NCBI GenBank assembly: GCA_039977295.1
Contig: JBDWDN010000012.1
Location: 124,001 to 188,000, forward strand
Source of the DNA: Hellea sp039977295
GTDB lineage: Bacteria; Pseudomonadota; Alphaproteobacteria; Caulobacterales; Maricaulaceae
Length of the DNA: 64,000 bases
Direction: 5' to 3'
Under the pieces are notes generated by a model, which saw only the letters and a program-made list of their open reading frames with translations, ran no database searches and was not told where the DNA came from. Every line of letters starts with the position of its first letter. The first letter of the stretch is position 1. Below, piece by piece: positions 7,739-16,125 of the stretch. The translations under genes were made by a program, and so were the position numbers.

Positions 7739-10700
7739 ATGGCAAAGCGTTTTTTCGATCAATCCTTTTTTAATCTAGAAGCATATTCAAATCTAGAAGC
7801 ATATTCAAATCTGGACGCATATTCAGATTTGCGGGAATATTCAGATCTAATGGGGCGTAATGACTTTAAAAACATCACGCTATTTGACGCCATCCCTGAA
7901 ACAATTTTGTTTGCGCCCGAGCCGCCTGTGAATTCCAATATGAGCCATCCACTTTTAGACGCGCCAGCCATGTCAATTGAAGTCACCTCGATACGCACGG
8001 ATGGGGGTCTTCAAGGCTTCGCAATTAATGGCCCCTATACAAATCATTATGGCGCTCAGTCTATTTCATCCATTGGTGATATTAACGGCGATGGCTATGA
8101 TGATATGTTTCTGGGCAGCGAATATGCCTCGCCCAATGGGGCATTGTCTGGACAAAGCTATGTGATCTTTGGCTCTGCTGCGGGCTATACGTCTGATTTT
8201 AATCTAACCTCCTTGGACGGCACGAACGGCTTCACCATTAAAGGCATTGCAGCGAATGACTTTAGCGGTGCGCGCGTGTCTTCGGCTGGCGACCTCAATA
8301 ATGATGGCATTGGCGATCTTTTGATTGGCGCTTATGGCGTTGATACTGCGGCGGGCGCGAATGCGGGGGCAGCCTATGTTCTATTCGGGAGCAACTCAGG
8401 ATATAGTGCCTCCATCGAACTGGCCGATTTGCTTCCCGCAAATGGCGGAGCGGGCACAGACGGCTTCGTCATTGACGGGATCGTTGCGGGCGGAAGCCTC
8501 GGAAACGGCGCGTCAAATATTGGCGATATAAATGATGACGGCATAGATGATATCGCGGTCAGCGCCCCTGACGCCAACGGCACAGGGACAGTCTATGTTG
8601 TTTACGGGATAGCGTCGGGACATAGCGGCAGTTTTGATTTGGCCTCGCTTGACGGTACAAACGGCTTTGTTGTTAACGGCGCTGCGGCGGGCGGCATGAC
8701 AGGATTTAACGTATCTTGGGCCGATGATGTCAATAATGATGGGATAGATGATATGCTCATAGGAGCGTGGGGCGCAGATTCCGCGGGACGCGACTCGGGC
8801 ACATCTTATGTTGTTTACGGGAGTGACACAGGTTTTGCTGCCAGCTTTGACCTCTCATCACTAGACGGCACAAATGGCTATGCGATGACGGGTTTTGGCA
8901 ACGACGCCAATAGCGGTTTTTCTGTCTCTGGCTTGGGTGATGTCAATGGTGATGGGTTCGCCGATGTCGTCGTCGGGGCCTTTCGGGCCTACCAGAATAG
9001 TCACGTATTTTCTGGGCAAAGTTACGTCGTCTTTGGCGACGGCGTCGGTCATGGCGGTCTTCTAAACCTCGCCAATTTGAACGGCTCGAATGGATTCTCA
9101 ATAGATGGCTATGGCGGATATTTAGTGAGCGGTTATGCGGTCTCGGATGCGGGCGATTTTAACGGGGATGGTTATGCCGACATATTAGTCAGCGGTCATG
9201 CAGGACAACCAAATGGAAACCTTCAAGAAGGCCAAGGCTATCTCGTTTATGGGTCTGGGTCTGGCCATGGCGGAACATTTGATCTGGGAGCGATAGACGG
9301 CACAAATGGCTTTTATATAAATGGTAATGGAATCCAACATTTCACAAGCGCGGTGTTGTCGGGTGCCGGGGATGTCAATAATGATGGTTATGATGATATC
9401 TTAGTGAATGCACAAGGTGATGACACCAATGGAACATCATCGGGGACGACATATCTAATTTACGGGACAGCATCACTTAAGCGCCGTGATACGAACCTTA
9501 CATCTGGTGATGATGTTTACGCTGCGGCATCAGACAGCGAAACGATTTATGGTCTGGAAGGTAATGATACAATTGACGGCATGAACGGAACAACAATAGG
9601 GGCTAATGACGTAATTTTTGGCGGCGATGGTAATGATAGTATCCGGCCTTGGGGCGGTGCCGACTATATTGATGGCGGCGAGGGCAGTGACACCATCAAT
9701 TATTATTGGCAAGTCAACGGCGTGGCTGTCGATGTGGATCTAGAACGCGGCGTTCAATATGGCGGCTATGCAGAAGGCGACATCCTCATAAATATTGAGA
9801 ATATCAACGGAACTTATCAAGATGATATTCTGGCCGGTGACGATAATGACAACTTTATTTATGGCAATAACGGTGCGGATCAAATATTTGGCCGAGGCGG
9901 GAATGATACGCTTACCGGTGGTCAAAGCTTCGATCAAGATATCTTAGAAGGCGGAGCGGGTGCAGACACATTGATAGGGGGAGGGTTTACCGTTGCTGCC
10001 TACCGCACATCCGATGCTGGAGTTGTTATAAATTTGGCGCTTGGAACGGCCTCCGGCGGACACGCTGAAGGTGATATATTCAATATAATTCCTCACATTT
10101 ATGGCTCCGACTTTAACGATGATCTCACATCCCTGAGCCAATTCGACAGCAACCTTTACGGCTTTGACGGAAATGACCGCCTCACAGGGGGTGAGGGGGC
10201 GAATGTCCTTGATGGAGGCGATGGCGTTGATTTGCTCGTAGGAAGTTACGGTTCCGACACTCTGGTAGGCGGAGCGGGGTTCGATACGGTGAGCTATGCG
10301 GCGGGGGCGACGGAGAGCGTAGCGCTCAATCTTGGATCTAATGGTTATGGAGGTATGGCCAATGGCGACACCTATAATGGTATTGAACGGGTTGTCGGCA
10401 CGCGTTTTGATGACACGATTAACGGCTCGGCGGGGAATGAATTCCTCTATGGCGAGGACGGCAATGACACCATTAATGGCGGCGACGGTATTGACCGTAT
10501 CTATGGCGGTGACGGTGATGATATTCAGCGCGGCGATGCTGGCAATGATACGCTTTATGGGTCAGCGGGCGCTGACCAATTAAATGGCGGCGTGGGCAAT
10601 GACTCTGTACGTTACACGGAAGCCGAGAGCGCGGTCGAGCTTGATATGACAACGGGCGGTACAGTGGGCGATGCTGCAGGGGATACATATTTTGGTATTG

Positions 10701-11770
10701 AGTCTGTTTATGGCTCGCTCTTTAATGATGTGATTACAGGCACCTCTGGCACGAATGAGCTGCGCGGTGATGATGGTGATGATGTGCTCGACGGCGGCGC
10801 GGGCAATGACCGTCTCTTTGGCGGCGCAGGCGCAGATATGCTTATTGGCGGTGATGGCCTAGACCGTGCGCATTACAATGTGGCTACGGCGGCTGTGACG
10901 CTCGACCTCGCTACGGGCGGGACAGGCGGCGAAGCGGCTGGCGATACATTTAATTCCATTGAATGGGTGATTGGCTCAAACTATGATGATGATATCACGG
11001 GCGATGCGGCAGCTAACCGTCTTTTGGGCGGAGAAGGCAATGATATGCTCAATGGGGCAGGCGGCAATGACCGTATCCAAGGCGGTAATGGTGATGATGT
11101 CATCAGCGGCGGGGACGGTATTGATACGCTGTTTGGCGAGGCCGGCGATGATATGCTCTTTGGCGGCAATGATAGCGACTTCTTCTTTGGCGGCGCAGGC
11201 GCGGATAGCCATGATGGGGGGGACGGCTTTGATACGATTTCTTACCTGGCCGGTGATGAAGGCATCGTAACTGAGCTCGGCGGCGTGGGCAGCGGAGGCG
11301 CGGCGGATGGCGATAGTTATGCCAACATAGAACGCGTCTTTGCAACCAATTTCGCGGATGAGGTTATGGGCGGTTCAGGTGATGAGACCATCCTAGGGCT
11401 TGGCGGAGATGACCTTCTTGGCGGCGGGACAGGCAATGACCGCCTCTTTGGCGGGGCGGGCGATGATAACTTTATTTTCGATACGACCAAAGACGGCGCA
11501 GATATTATCCAAGACTTCCGCGCGGGTGCTTTAGGGGATGAAATCATTCATATTCAGGGCGGTGACCCTGCGTTCGATACGTTTGCAGAGGTCATGGCGG
11601 CCGCTAATCAAGTTGGCAATAACACCGTCTTTGATTTTGGCGCAGGCCATACGCTCACGCTTATTAACGTCCAAATGAGCCGCCTGAATAACGATGATTT
11701 TGCGTTTAATACGGGCTTTCAAAGTCAAGAACCTTTGCTTTCTGAAGATTTGGATTTTGGATTAATTTGA
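7739..11770 (+). CDS. RTX protein 1: seven FG-GAP repeats plus Ca2+-binding nonapeptide arrays
   Basis: 1343 residues, with GAGGAG before the ATG. Residues 1-40 carry a short tandem repeat of the pattern NL(E/D)AYS. Residues about 85-578 contain seven FG-GAP units, each with GD(I/V/L)N(G/D/N)DG-DD followed by Y-(V/L)-(F/Y)G, predicting one seven-bladed Ca2+-binding beta-propeller. From about 590 to 1270 the protein consists of GGxGxDxxx RTX repeats interrupted by SYxxGD-IE modules. The end is DFGLI. There is no N-terminal signal peptide, so type I secretion through a C-terminal signal is expected for this family. No ABC/MFP/TolC genes are present in the window. The C-terminal module is shared with the RTX proteins at 25869 and 36034. 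Confidence 0.88.
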   Translation: MAKRFFDQSFFNLEAYSNLEAYSNLDAYSDLREYSDLMGRNDFKNITLFDAIPETILFAPEPPVNSNMSHPLLDAPAMSIEVTSIRTDGGLQGFAINGPYTNHYGAQSISSIGDINGDGYDDMFLGSEYASPNGALSGQSYVIFGSAAGYTSDFNLTSLDGTNGFTIKGIAANDFSGARVSSAGDLNNDGIGDLLIGAYGVDTAAGANAGAAYVLFGSNSGYSASIELADLLPANGGAGTDGFVIDGIVAGGSLGNGASNIGDINDDGIDDIAVSAPDANGTGTVYVVYGIASGHSGSFDLASLDGTNGFVVNGAAAGGMTGFNVSWADDVNNDGIDDMLIGAWGADSAGRDSGTSYVVYGSDTGFAASFDLSSLDGTNGYAMTGFGNDANSGFSVSGLGDVNGDGFADVVVGAFRAYQNSHVFSGQSYVVFGDGVGHGGLLNLANLNGSNGFSIDGYGGYLVSGYAVSDAGDFNGDGYADILVSGHAGQPNGNLQEGQGYLVYGSGSGHGGTFDLGAIDGTNGFYINGNGIQHFTSAVLSGAGDVNNDGYDDILVNAQGDDTNGTSSGTTYLIYGTASLKRRDTNLTSGDDVYAAASDSETIYGLEGNDTIDGMNGTTIGANDVIFGGDGNDSIRPWGGADYIDGGEGSDTINYYWQVNGVAVDVDLERGVQYGGYAEGDILINIENINGTYQDDILAGDDNDNFIYGNNGADQIFGRGGNDTLTGGQSFDQDILEGGAGADTLIGGGFTVAAYRTSDAGVVINLALGTASGGHAEGDIFNIIPHIYGSDFNDDLTSLSQFDSNLYGFDGNDRLTGGEGANVLDGGDGVDLLVGSYGSDTLVGGAGFDTVSYAAGATESVALNLGSNGYGGMANGDTYNGIERVVGTRFDDTINGSAGNEFLYGEDGNDTINGGDGIDRIYGGDGDDIQRGDAGNDTLYGSAGADQLNGGVGNDSVRYTEAESAVELDMTTGGTVGDAAGDTYFGIESVYGSLFNDVITGTSGTNELRGDDGDDVLDGGAGNDRLFGGAGADMLIGGDGLDRAHYNVATAAVTLDLATGGTGGEAAGDTFNSIEWVIGSNYDDDITGDAAANRLLGGEGNDMLNGAGGNDRIQGGNGDDVISGGDGIDTLFGEAGDDMLFGGNDSDFFFGGAGADSHDGGDGFDTISYLAGDEGIVTELGGVGSGGAADGDSYANIERVFATNFADEVMGGSGDETILGLGGDDLLGGGTGNDRLFGGAGDDNFIFDTTKDGADIIQDFRAGALGDEIIHIQGGDPAFDTFAEVMAAANQVGNNTVFDFGAGHTLTLINVQMSRLNNDDFAFNTGFQSQEPLLSEDLDFGLI

Positions 11771-11883
11771 GTTGGGGCATCTTCACGAATTGCAAAACGT
11801 TCAGGACAAAATTGAGTGCTCTTTAATGGCTGCTATTGACCCTGCAGGCAGAATGGGGTTTTCTATATGGCTTGGAGGCGCAA

Positions 11884-14800
11884 GTGGGTAAATTAATTCA
11901 AACTATATTTTTGGGGCTGGGCGCCCTATCACTACTGGCTCTATCGTCTTGCCAAAAGTCAGTTGAGATTGACCAAGCTGTGACTGATATCAGTCAGCTC
12001 CAGCGAGATAAGCCTTACGCATATTCCAGACCAGAAGTTGTTTCCGCTGAGTTGCTCGCAGATTTAGACAAAACTTACAAAGAGCTAAACAGCTTCATAT
12101 GGCTTAATGATGCGGTTAAAACGGAAACGGTTTTCGCGAGCCTTGTTGAGAAGACGGATGAAACATTTCCCAATGAAATCGTTTTGCAGGCCTTGGCCCG
12201 GAATAATTTGGGGGTCGCCTATATTATTTTAGGAGAACCGGACAAAGCTCTTAAGCCGTTGAGCACAGCTTTGGAAATGCTTTCGGTATCGGAAAGTGAA
12301 ACGAATATATATCAAGATGGCCGCTACCGAGCGCTCTCAAACCTAGCGGAGGCGCATTTGCGGCTAGATAATATCGATCAGGCTAAAGATTATTTCGAGC
12401 AAGCCCTAAAGCTGAATACGCCCTTTCTACCTGCAACGCCCGAACAGATTGAAAACGGAGTCAGATTTTTGATGGCGGTTCCGAAATGGGAAGATGAATA
12501 TTTAGCCTCTCCAGAAACTGTTCTGATGAAAGCCGGCATTACACCAGATGCCGGCGCGCGTAAGGCGGCCATTGATCAATATTATGTTGTCATAGAAGCG
12601 CTTGGCAGCGGAGATCAGGGTCACATCGTGGCGAACCTTAAAACATATTATGAGCTGATGAAAAAGGCCCATCATCCCAGGTCCCGTTTTATATACTCCG
12701 CACATGGTAATTATGGCGGGGTGTTAGCTGTTTTCGCGCCTCAAGAAGATTTTGAGCAATACTTCAAACTGTCTTTAGCGACGGGCGGTAAATATGGCTA
12801 TGAAACGAAGTTTGATATTGAAAATATCACGATAGGGCTGCTCAATTTTACGTCTCATTATGTCAATAGAAATGAGTTTGAGAAGGCTTTAACATATTTC
12901 AACGAAGCGAGGCGGCGCATTGAGGACAACCTTGCGCCAGATAACGCCGCGCGGATTGTTTTATACACACAATTGCATCTTATGAACCTAGCAAGAGGGG
13001 ATTACGAGAAGGCCTTGCAATACGCCAATCTTCTTAATGAAACAACGAAACTCAGAGGACATGAGAAACAAGTTGATTATTTCCTCTTGCGGTCAAAATA
13101 CGCAAATATGCTAAGCTACAATGAACGCTTTAAAGAGGCTGACCGTGAGTATTTAGAGATCATCAGCGAAGCAGAAGCGCTCGGCGATGATGGCAATCAA
13201 CATCTTTATTTCGTCGGGTCGGGATATGCTATAAATCTACTGGCACAGGGGCGCTATGCTGAATGCATATCTATCGCTGAAACTTTGCTGGAAAAGATCC
13301 ATTTAGCGGACCATGTGAATGATAGGGTGACGTCAGAAGTTTACGGCACAATCGCTTTGGCCTATTCTGCGATGGGGCAACATAAAGAAGCGCTTCTTTA
13401 TGAAGGTAAGTCAAATAGCTTGGGGCTGGAAATCTATAAAGGGATGACCGCCGTAACTGCGCGATATGAAGTTAACCGCATAAGCACGCATTTTAATGCG
13501 GGAGAATATGAAGCCGCTCAAAGCCAAATCGATCAGTCACTCTCGCAGCGTGAAAACGATGTTACTAAAGTCTCCGCTATTCCCTTAATTCGAACTTGGC
13601 AGGCAAGGCTTTTTGAGCGTGGAGACCAGACTGAAAAAGCGCTGTCTGAGTATGATTGGATTGATCGTTTTTACGAAGACAAGAAATCTGATGCTAGCAA
13701 AGCAAATCACCGCGCGGTCCAAATGTCTCAATATCGTTTGCAAGCTAAGATGAAATTACGGCCCATGGATGGGATCCTGAGCGACGTAGAAAATATTCTT
13801 ACAAAAATAGATGAAGACCGCCGTGACCTTCAAAATATCTATAATAACACACAGGCGGCAAACCGCTCCCACCAGAGCCTTTATGAGGCAGGATTAGACG
13901 CGGCATATTCGGCGCAAGATGAAGACTATGCCTTTCAGATGTTTCAGCGGATAATGTCGCATGGGGTTGGCTATATTTCTCGGCAGGCGAAAAACCGTCT
14001 TCTCAACAATACCCCCAAACTTGAGGCGCAATATAAGAAGCTTGATCTGTTAAAGGTCGAACTCTCAGCGGCAAAAGTTGAGAGTTATAAATTATTTGGC
14101 GGCGACTCTCAAAGGCTTGCGGTGGTGAATAAAAAGATTCTGCGTCTTGAAAAGGACGTCTCTGAATTAGAGCAAGCCTTGCAATCCTCACTCGCAAAGG
14201 GCGTTTCCATAGGTGATAGGCTGAGCCTTAAAGAGGTTCAATCCGCCTTGAAGGAAGATGAAGCGATGCTTCTGGTCACGGACAGTCCTTATGGTCTTTA
14301 TTCTATGACGGTGAGCCGGGACGGCGCGGCGCTTAATCGAAGCTCGCTTAAATCCTATGATGTTAAACCTTTAATCAAAAGCCTAAGAGATAGTTTGCGC
14401 ATTGATGATGCGCGTCAGGAACTGCCCGAATTCGATGATGCAAGCGCTACCCAGCTTTCACAGGCTATCTTCTCGGAGGAGATTGTAAAACAGTTAGAAA
14501 GTAAGAGCGTCATTAAATCTCTTTCAGCAAATCAATTAAGTAAGCTTCCTCTCTCTGTTTTGACGTGGCCGCAAACAGACAATGCGCTGCAAAATACTTT
14601 TTTTGGAGAGTTCTTCGCGCTTCAAACCCTTGTTGATTTTGACATCAGGCCCAAGAAAAACCGCAAAACTAAAACGCAGGGATTTCTTGGAATTGGGGCT
14701 CCTTCTATCACAGCTGATGGGGACGATACGCCAGTCTTAACGGCGTCAGCACCGCCGCCGCTATTTCCATCCTCGGCAAATGGCCCAGGTCAAACCTATA

Positions 14801-15420
14801 TTTTGCGAGGTTCTGCGGGGGTGACGCGTATCGCTGACCTACCAGAGTTAGAAAATTCACTTCAGGAAATGCAAAACGTCGCGCAATCACTGTCTTATAA
14901 AACTGAGCTTATTCTAAGCGGAGCTGAGGCAAATGAAGCTATTGTTAAGTCGCTGGATTTGAAAGATTATTCAGTCGTGCTTATCGCCACGCACGGCCTC
15001 GTCGCGGGGGAAATTAGCCAAAATTCAGAACCTGCTTTGGTCATGAGCGCAAATGATGATGACCCTTTTGATGACAGTCTTTTGAGCATGTCTGAGATCA
15101 TGAATTTGGATATGACTGCTGATCTTGTTATTCTATCGGCGTGCAATACGGCGGCCGGCGGACGCGAAAGCGCTCCTGGATTAACGGGCTTAGCCTCAGC
15201 ATTTTTATACGCAGGCGCGGACTCCCTATTAGCGTCACATTGGCCAGTGAGGGACGATGCTGCGGCGTTTTTAACGGTCAATACGGTCAAGAATACGCAC
15301 GCGGGCATGAGCAAAGCCAAAGCATTACAGATCGCTATGCGGGAGTTAAGAGAAAGTCCTGATATTTCTGATTCAAGCCATCCCGCGATTTGGGCCCCTT
15401 TTGTTTTGGTAGGAGAGTAG
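11884..15420 (+). CDS. TPR-CHAT lipoprotein 1 (caspase-like CHAT domain)
   Basis: 1178 residues from a GTG start with GGAGG 6 nt upstream. This start exposes a lipoprotein signal: a hydrophobic stretch ending LALSSC, with the lipidated Cys at residue 23. Upstream in-frame TTG starts would bury it. The middle is helical with tetratricopeptide-like repeats (EKAL/KEAL patterns about 60-620) and a coiled segment near 710-760. The C-terminal CHAT domain has the His in IATHG (about 1037) and the Cys in LSACNTA (about 1087), the caspase-type dyad, so it should be catalytically competent. It then continues GLASAFLYAG and HWPVRD. It follows RTX1 by 113 nt on the same strand. CHAT2 (16126) has an almost identical last 120 residues. 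The substrate is unknown. Confidence 0.88.
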   Translation: MGKLIQTIFLGLGALSLLALSSCQKSVEIDQAVTDISQLQRDKPYAYSRPEVVSAELLADLDKTYKELNSFIWLNDAVKTETVFASLVEKTDETFPNEIVLQALARNNLGVAYIILGEPDKALKPLSTALEMLSVSESETNIYQDGRYRALSNLAEAHLRLDNIDQAKDYFEQALKLNTPFLPATPEQIENGVRFLMAVPKWEDEYLASPETVLMKAGITPDAGARKAAIDQYYVVIEALGSGDQGHIVANLKTYYELMKKAHHPRSRFIYSAHGNYGGVLAVFAPQEDFEQYFKLSLATGGKYGYETKFDIENITIGLLNFTSHYVNRNEFEKALTYFNEARRRIEDNLAPDNAARIVLYTQLHLMNLARGDYEKALQYANLLNETTKLRGHEKQVDYFLLRSKYANMLSYNERFKEADREYLEIISEAEALGDDGNQHLYFVGSGYAINLLAQGRYAECISIAETLLEKIHLADHVNDRVTSEVYGTIALAYSAMGQHKEALLYEGKSNSLGLEIYKGMTAVTARYEVNRISTHFNAGEYEAAQSQIDQSLSQRENDVTKVSAIPLIRTWQARLFERGDQTEKALSEYDWIDRFYEDKKSDASKANHRAVQMSQYRLQAKMKLRPMDGILSDVENILTKIDEDRRDLQNIYNNTQAANRSHQSLYEAGLDAAYSAQDEDYAFQMFQRIMSHGVGYISRQAKNRLLNNTPKLEAQYKKLDLLKVELSAAKVESYKLFGGDSQRLAVVNKKILRLEKDVSELEQALQSSLAKGVSIGDRLSLKEVQSALKEDEAMLLVTDSPYGLYSMTVSRDGAALNRSSLKSYDVKPLIKSLRDSLRIDDARQELPEFDDASATQLSQAIFSEEIVKQLESKSVIKSLSANQLSKLPLSVLTWPQTDNALQNTFFGEFFALQTLVDFDIRPKKNRKTKTQGFLGIGAPSITADGDDTPVLTASAPPPLFPSSANGPGQTYILRGSAGVTRIADLPELENSLQEMQNVAQSLSYKTELILSGAEANEAIVKSLDLKDYSVVLIATHGLVAGEISQNSEPALVMSANDDDPFDDSLLSMSEIMNLDMTADLVILSACNTAAGGRESAPGLTGLASAFLYAGADSLLASHWPVRDDAAAFLTVNTVKNTHAGMSKAKALQIAMRELRESPDISDSSHPAIWAPFVLVGE

Positions 15421-15426
15421 GGCGCT

Positions 15427-15549
15427 ATGTTGACGCTAGGAAAAGATCAATTGAGCTGCTTGAATAGTGACAGCTTTGTGAGCGGCACTTCGTCTTTCAT
15501 GCAACAGAGAGATGTGTTAGGGGAAGAGAGTGGGCCTGTTAAAGCCTAG
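15427..15549 (+). CDS. Possible 40-residue ORF after CHAT1
   Basis: ATG at 15427 lies 6 nt after the CHAT1 stop, with AGGAGAG ending about 9 nt upstream and GGG closer. It encodes 40 residues beginning MLTLGKDQLSCLNSDSFVSG. No signal peptide, membrane segment or recognised motif is seen. It may be a real short coupled gene, a truncated remnant, or chance. The placement is the only support. Confidence 0.3.
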   Translation: MLTLGKDQLSCLNSDSFVSGTSSFMQQRDVLGEESGPVKA

Positions 15550-15558
15550 TAGAGCGGT

Positions 15559-15578
15559 TTTGAGTAATTTTTCTCAAA
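15559..15578. promoter_or_regulatory. Short hairpin before the GG-leader peptide gene
   Basis: TTTGAG (15559-15564) and CTCAAA (15573-15578) can pair around an 8-nt AT-rich loop, 10 nt after the 40-residue ORF. It may attenuate read-through from CHAT1 into the peptide gene. The stem is short and lacks a following T run. Confidence 0.25.
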
Positions 15579-15682
15579 GCTAATATTATGGTAGCGAACC
15601 TTTGAATTTTAGTTGCAGCGTTTGTCTACTTAATTAAGTCTCAAAGTGCTTGAGTAATGTGAGCAAAAAAAGGAAACACCTG

Positions 15683-15874
15683 ATGATAAGAGAATTAACT
15701 TTAGAAGAAACTGAAATTGTCAGTGGTGGAAATGAGGGCTCAGGTTCCACTGGCGGAACAAGCGGCAATGGAACATCAAGCTCCACCACCACTACGACTA
15801 CCACTACCACTACGACGAGTTCTGGTGGTCTCAGCGTAGGTAATTTACTGCTTTCAATCGGGGTTGGATTTTAA
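15683..15874 (+). CDS. Double-glycine leader peptide with poly-threonine core
   Basis: 63 residues from ATG 15683, with AAGGAA about 8 nt upstream; the longer frame from a TTG has no comparable site. The N-terminus MIRELTLEETEIVSGG fits the bacteriocin-type double-glycine leader: Leu at -12, Glu at -8, Val at -4, Gly-Gly at -2/-1. The predicted 47-residue core is Gly/Ser/Thr rich, has 11 consecutive Thr and ends in a hydrophobic tail GGLSVGNLLLSIGVGF. The Thr run uses acc, act and acg mixed, so it is not a simple base repeat. No C39 peptidase-transporter is in the window. It lies between two CHAT lipoprotein genes. It could be a secreted peptide, a RiPP precursor or a protease substrate. Confidence 0.7.
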   Translation: MIRELTLEETEIVSGGNEGSGSTGGTSGNGTSSSTTTTTTTTTTTSSGGLSVGNLLLSIGVGF

Positions 15875-15894
15875 TTTTCTTTCTCCATATCTGG

Positions 15895-15936
15895 GCAGGC
15901 ATTTCACCGTTGAGGTCTCAGCAGAAGAATGCCTGC
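15895..15936. promoter_or_regulatory. Inverted repeat after the GG-leader peptide
   Basis: GCAGGCATT (15895-15903) and AATGCCTGC (15928-15936) are a perfect 9-bp inverted repeat with a 24-nt spacer, beginning 20 nt after the peptide stop. There is no T run, so it is either a mRNA-stabilising hairpin or a weak terminator. The remaining 190 nt up to CHAT2 show nothing else recognisable. Confidence 0.4.
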
Positions 15937-16125
15937 TCCGTTAGTTAAGACGCGAAGAGCTTTACCATTAAGAGCGAAAGTCTATCGACTTACCCACCAC
16001 AGATACTTGTCAGCAATAGTGACATCGAGTTATCTCTGGAGTTAATATAAATGGAAAAGCTGCCCAATCAATATTGACGTGCTCTACGAAATAGAGTTGT
16101 TTGTAACGACTATCAGGGGGCGCGC

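Noticed and set aside
11836..11883. Longer N-terminus for CHAT protein 1
   Set aside because: The upstream start is a TTG without a ribosome site and would bury the lipoprotein signal. The GTG at 11884 has GGAGG in range.
15780..15825. Poly-threonine tract as a slippage microsatellite
   Set aside because: The codons acc, act and acg are mixed without a regular repeat unit, so simple slippage is unlikely.
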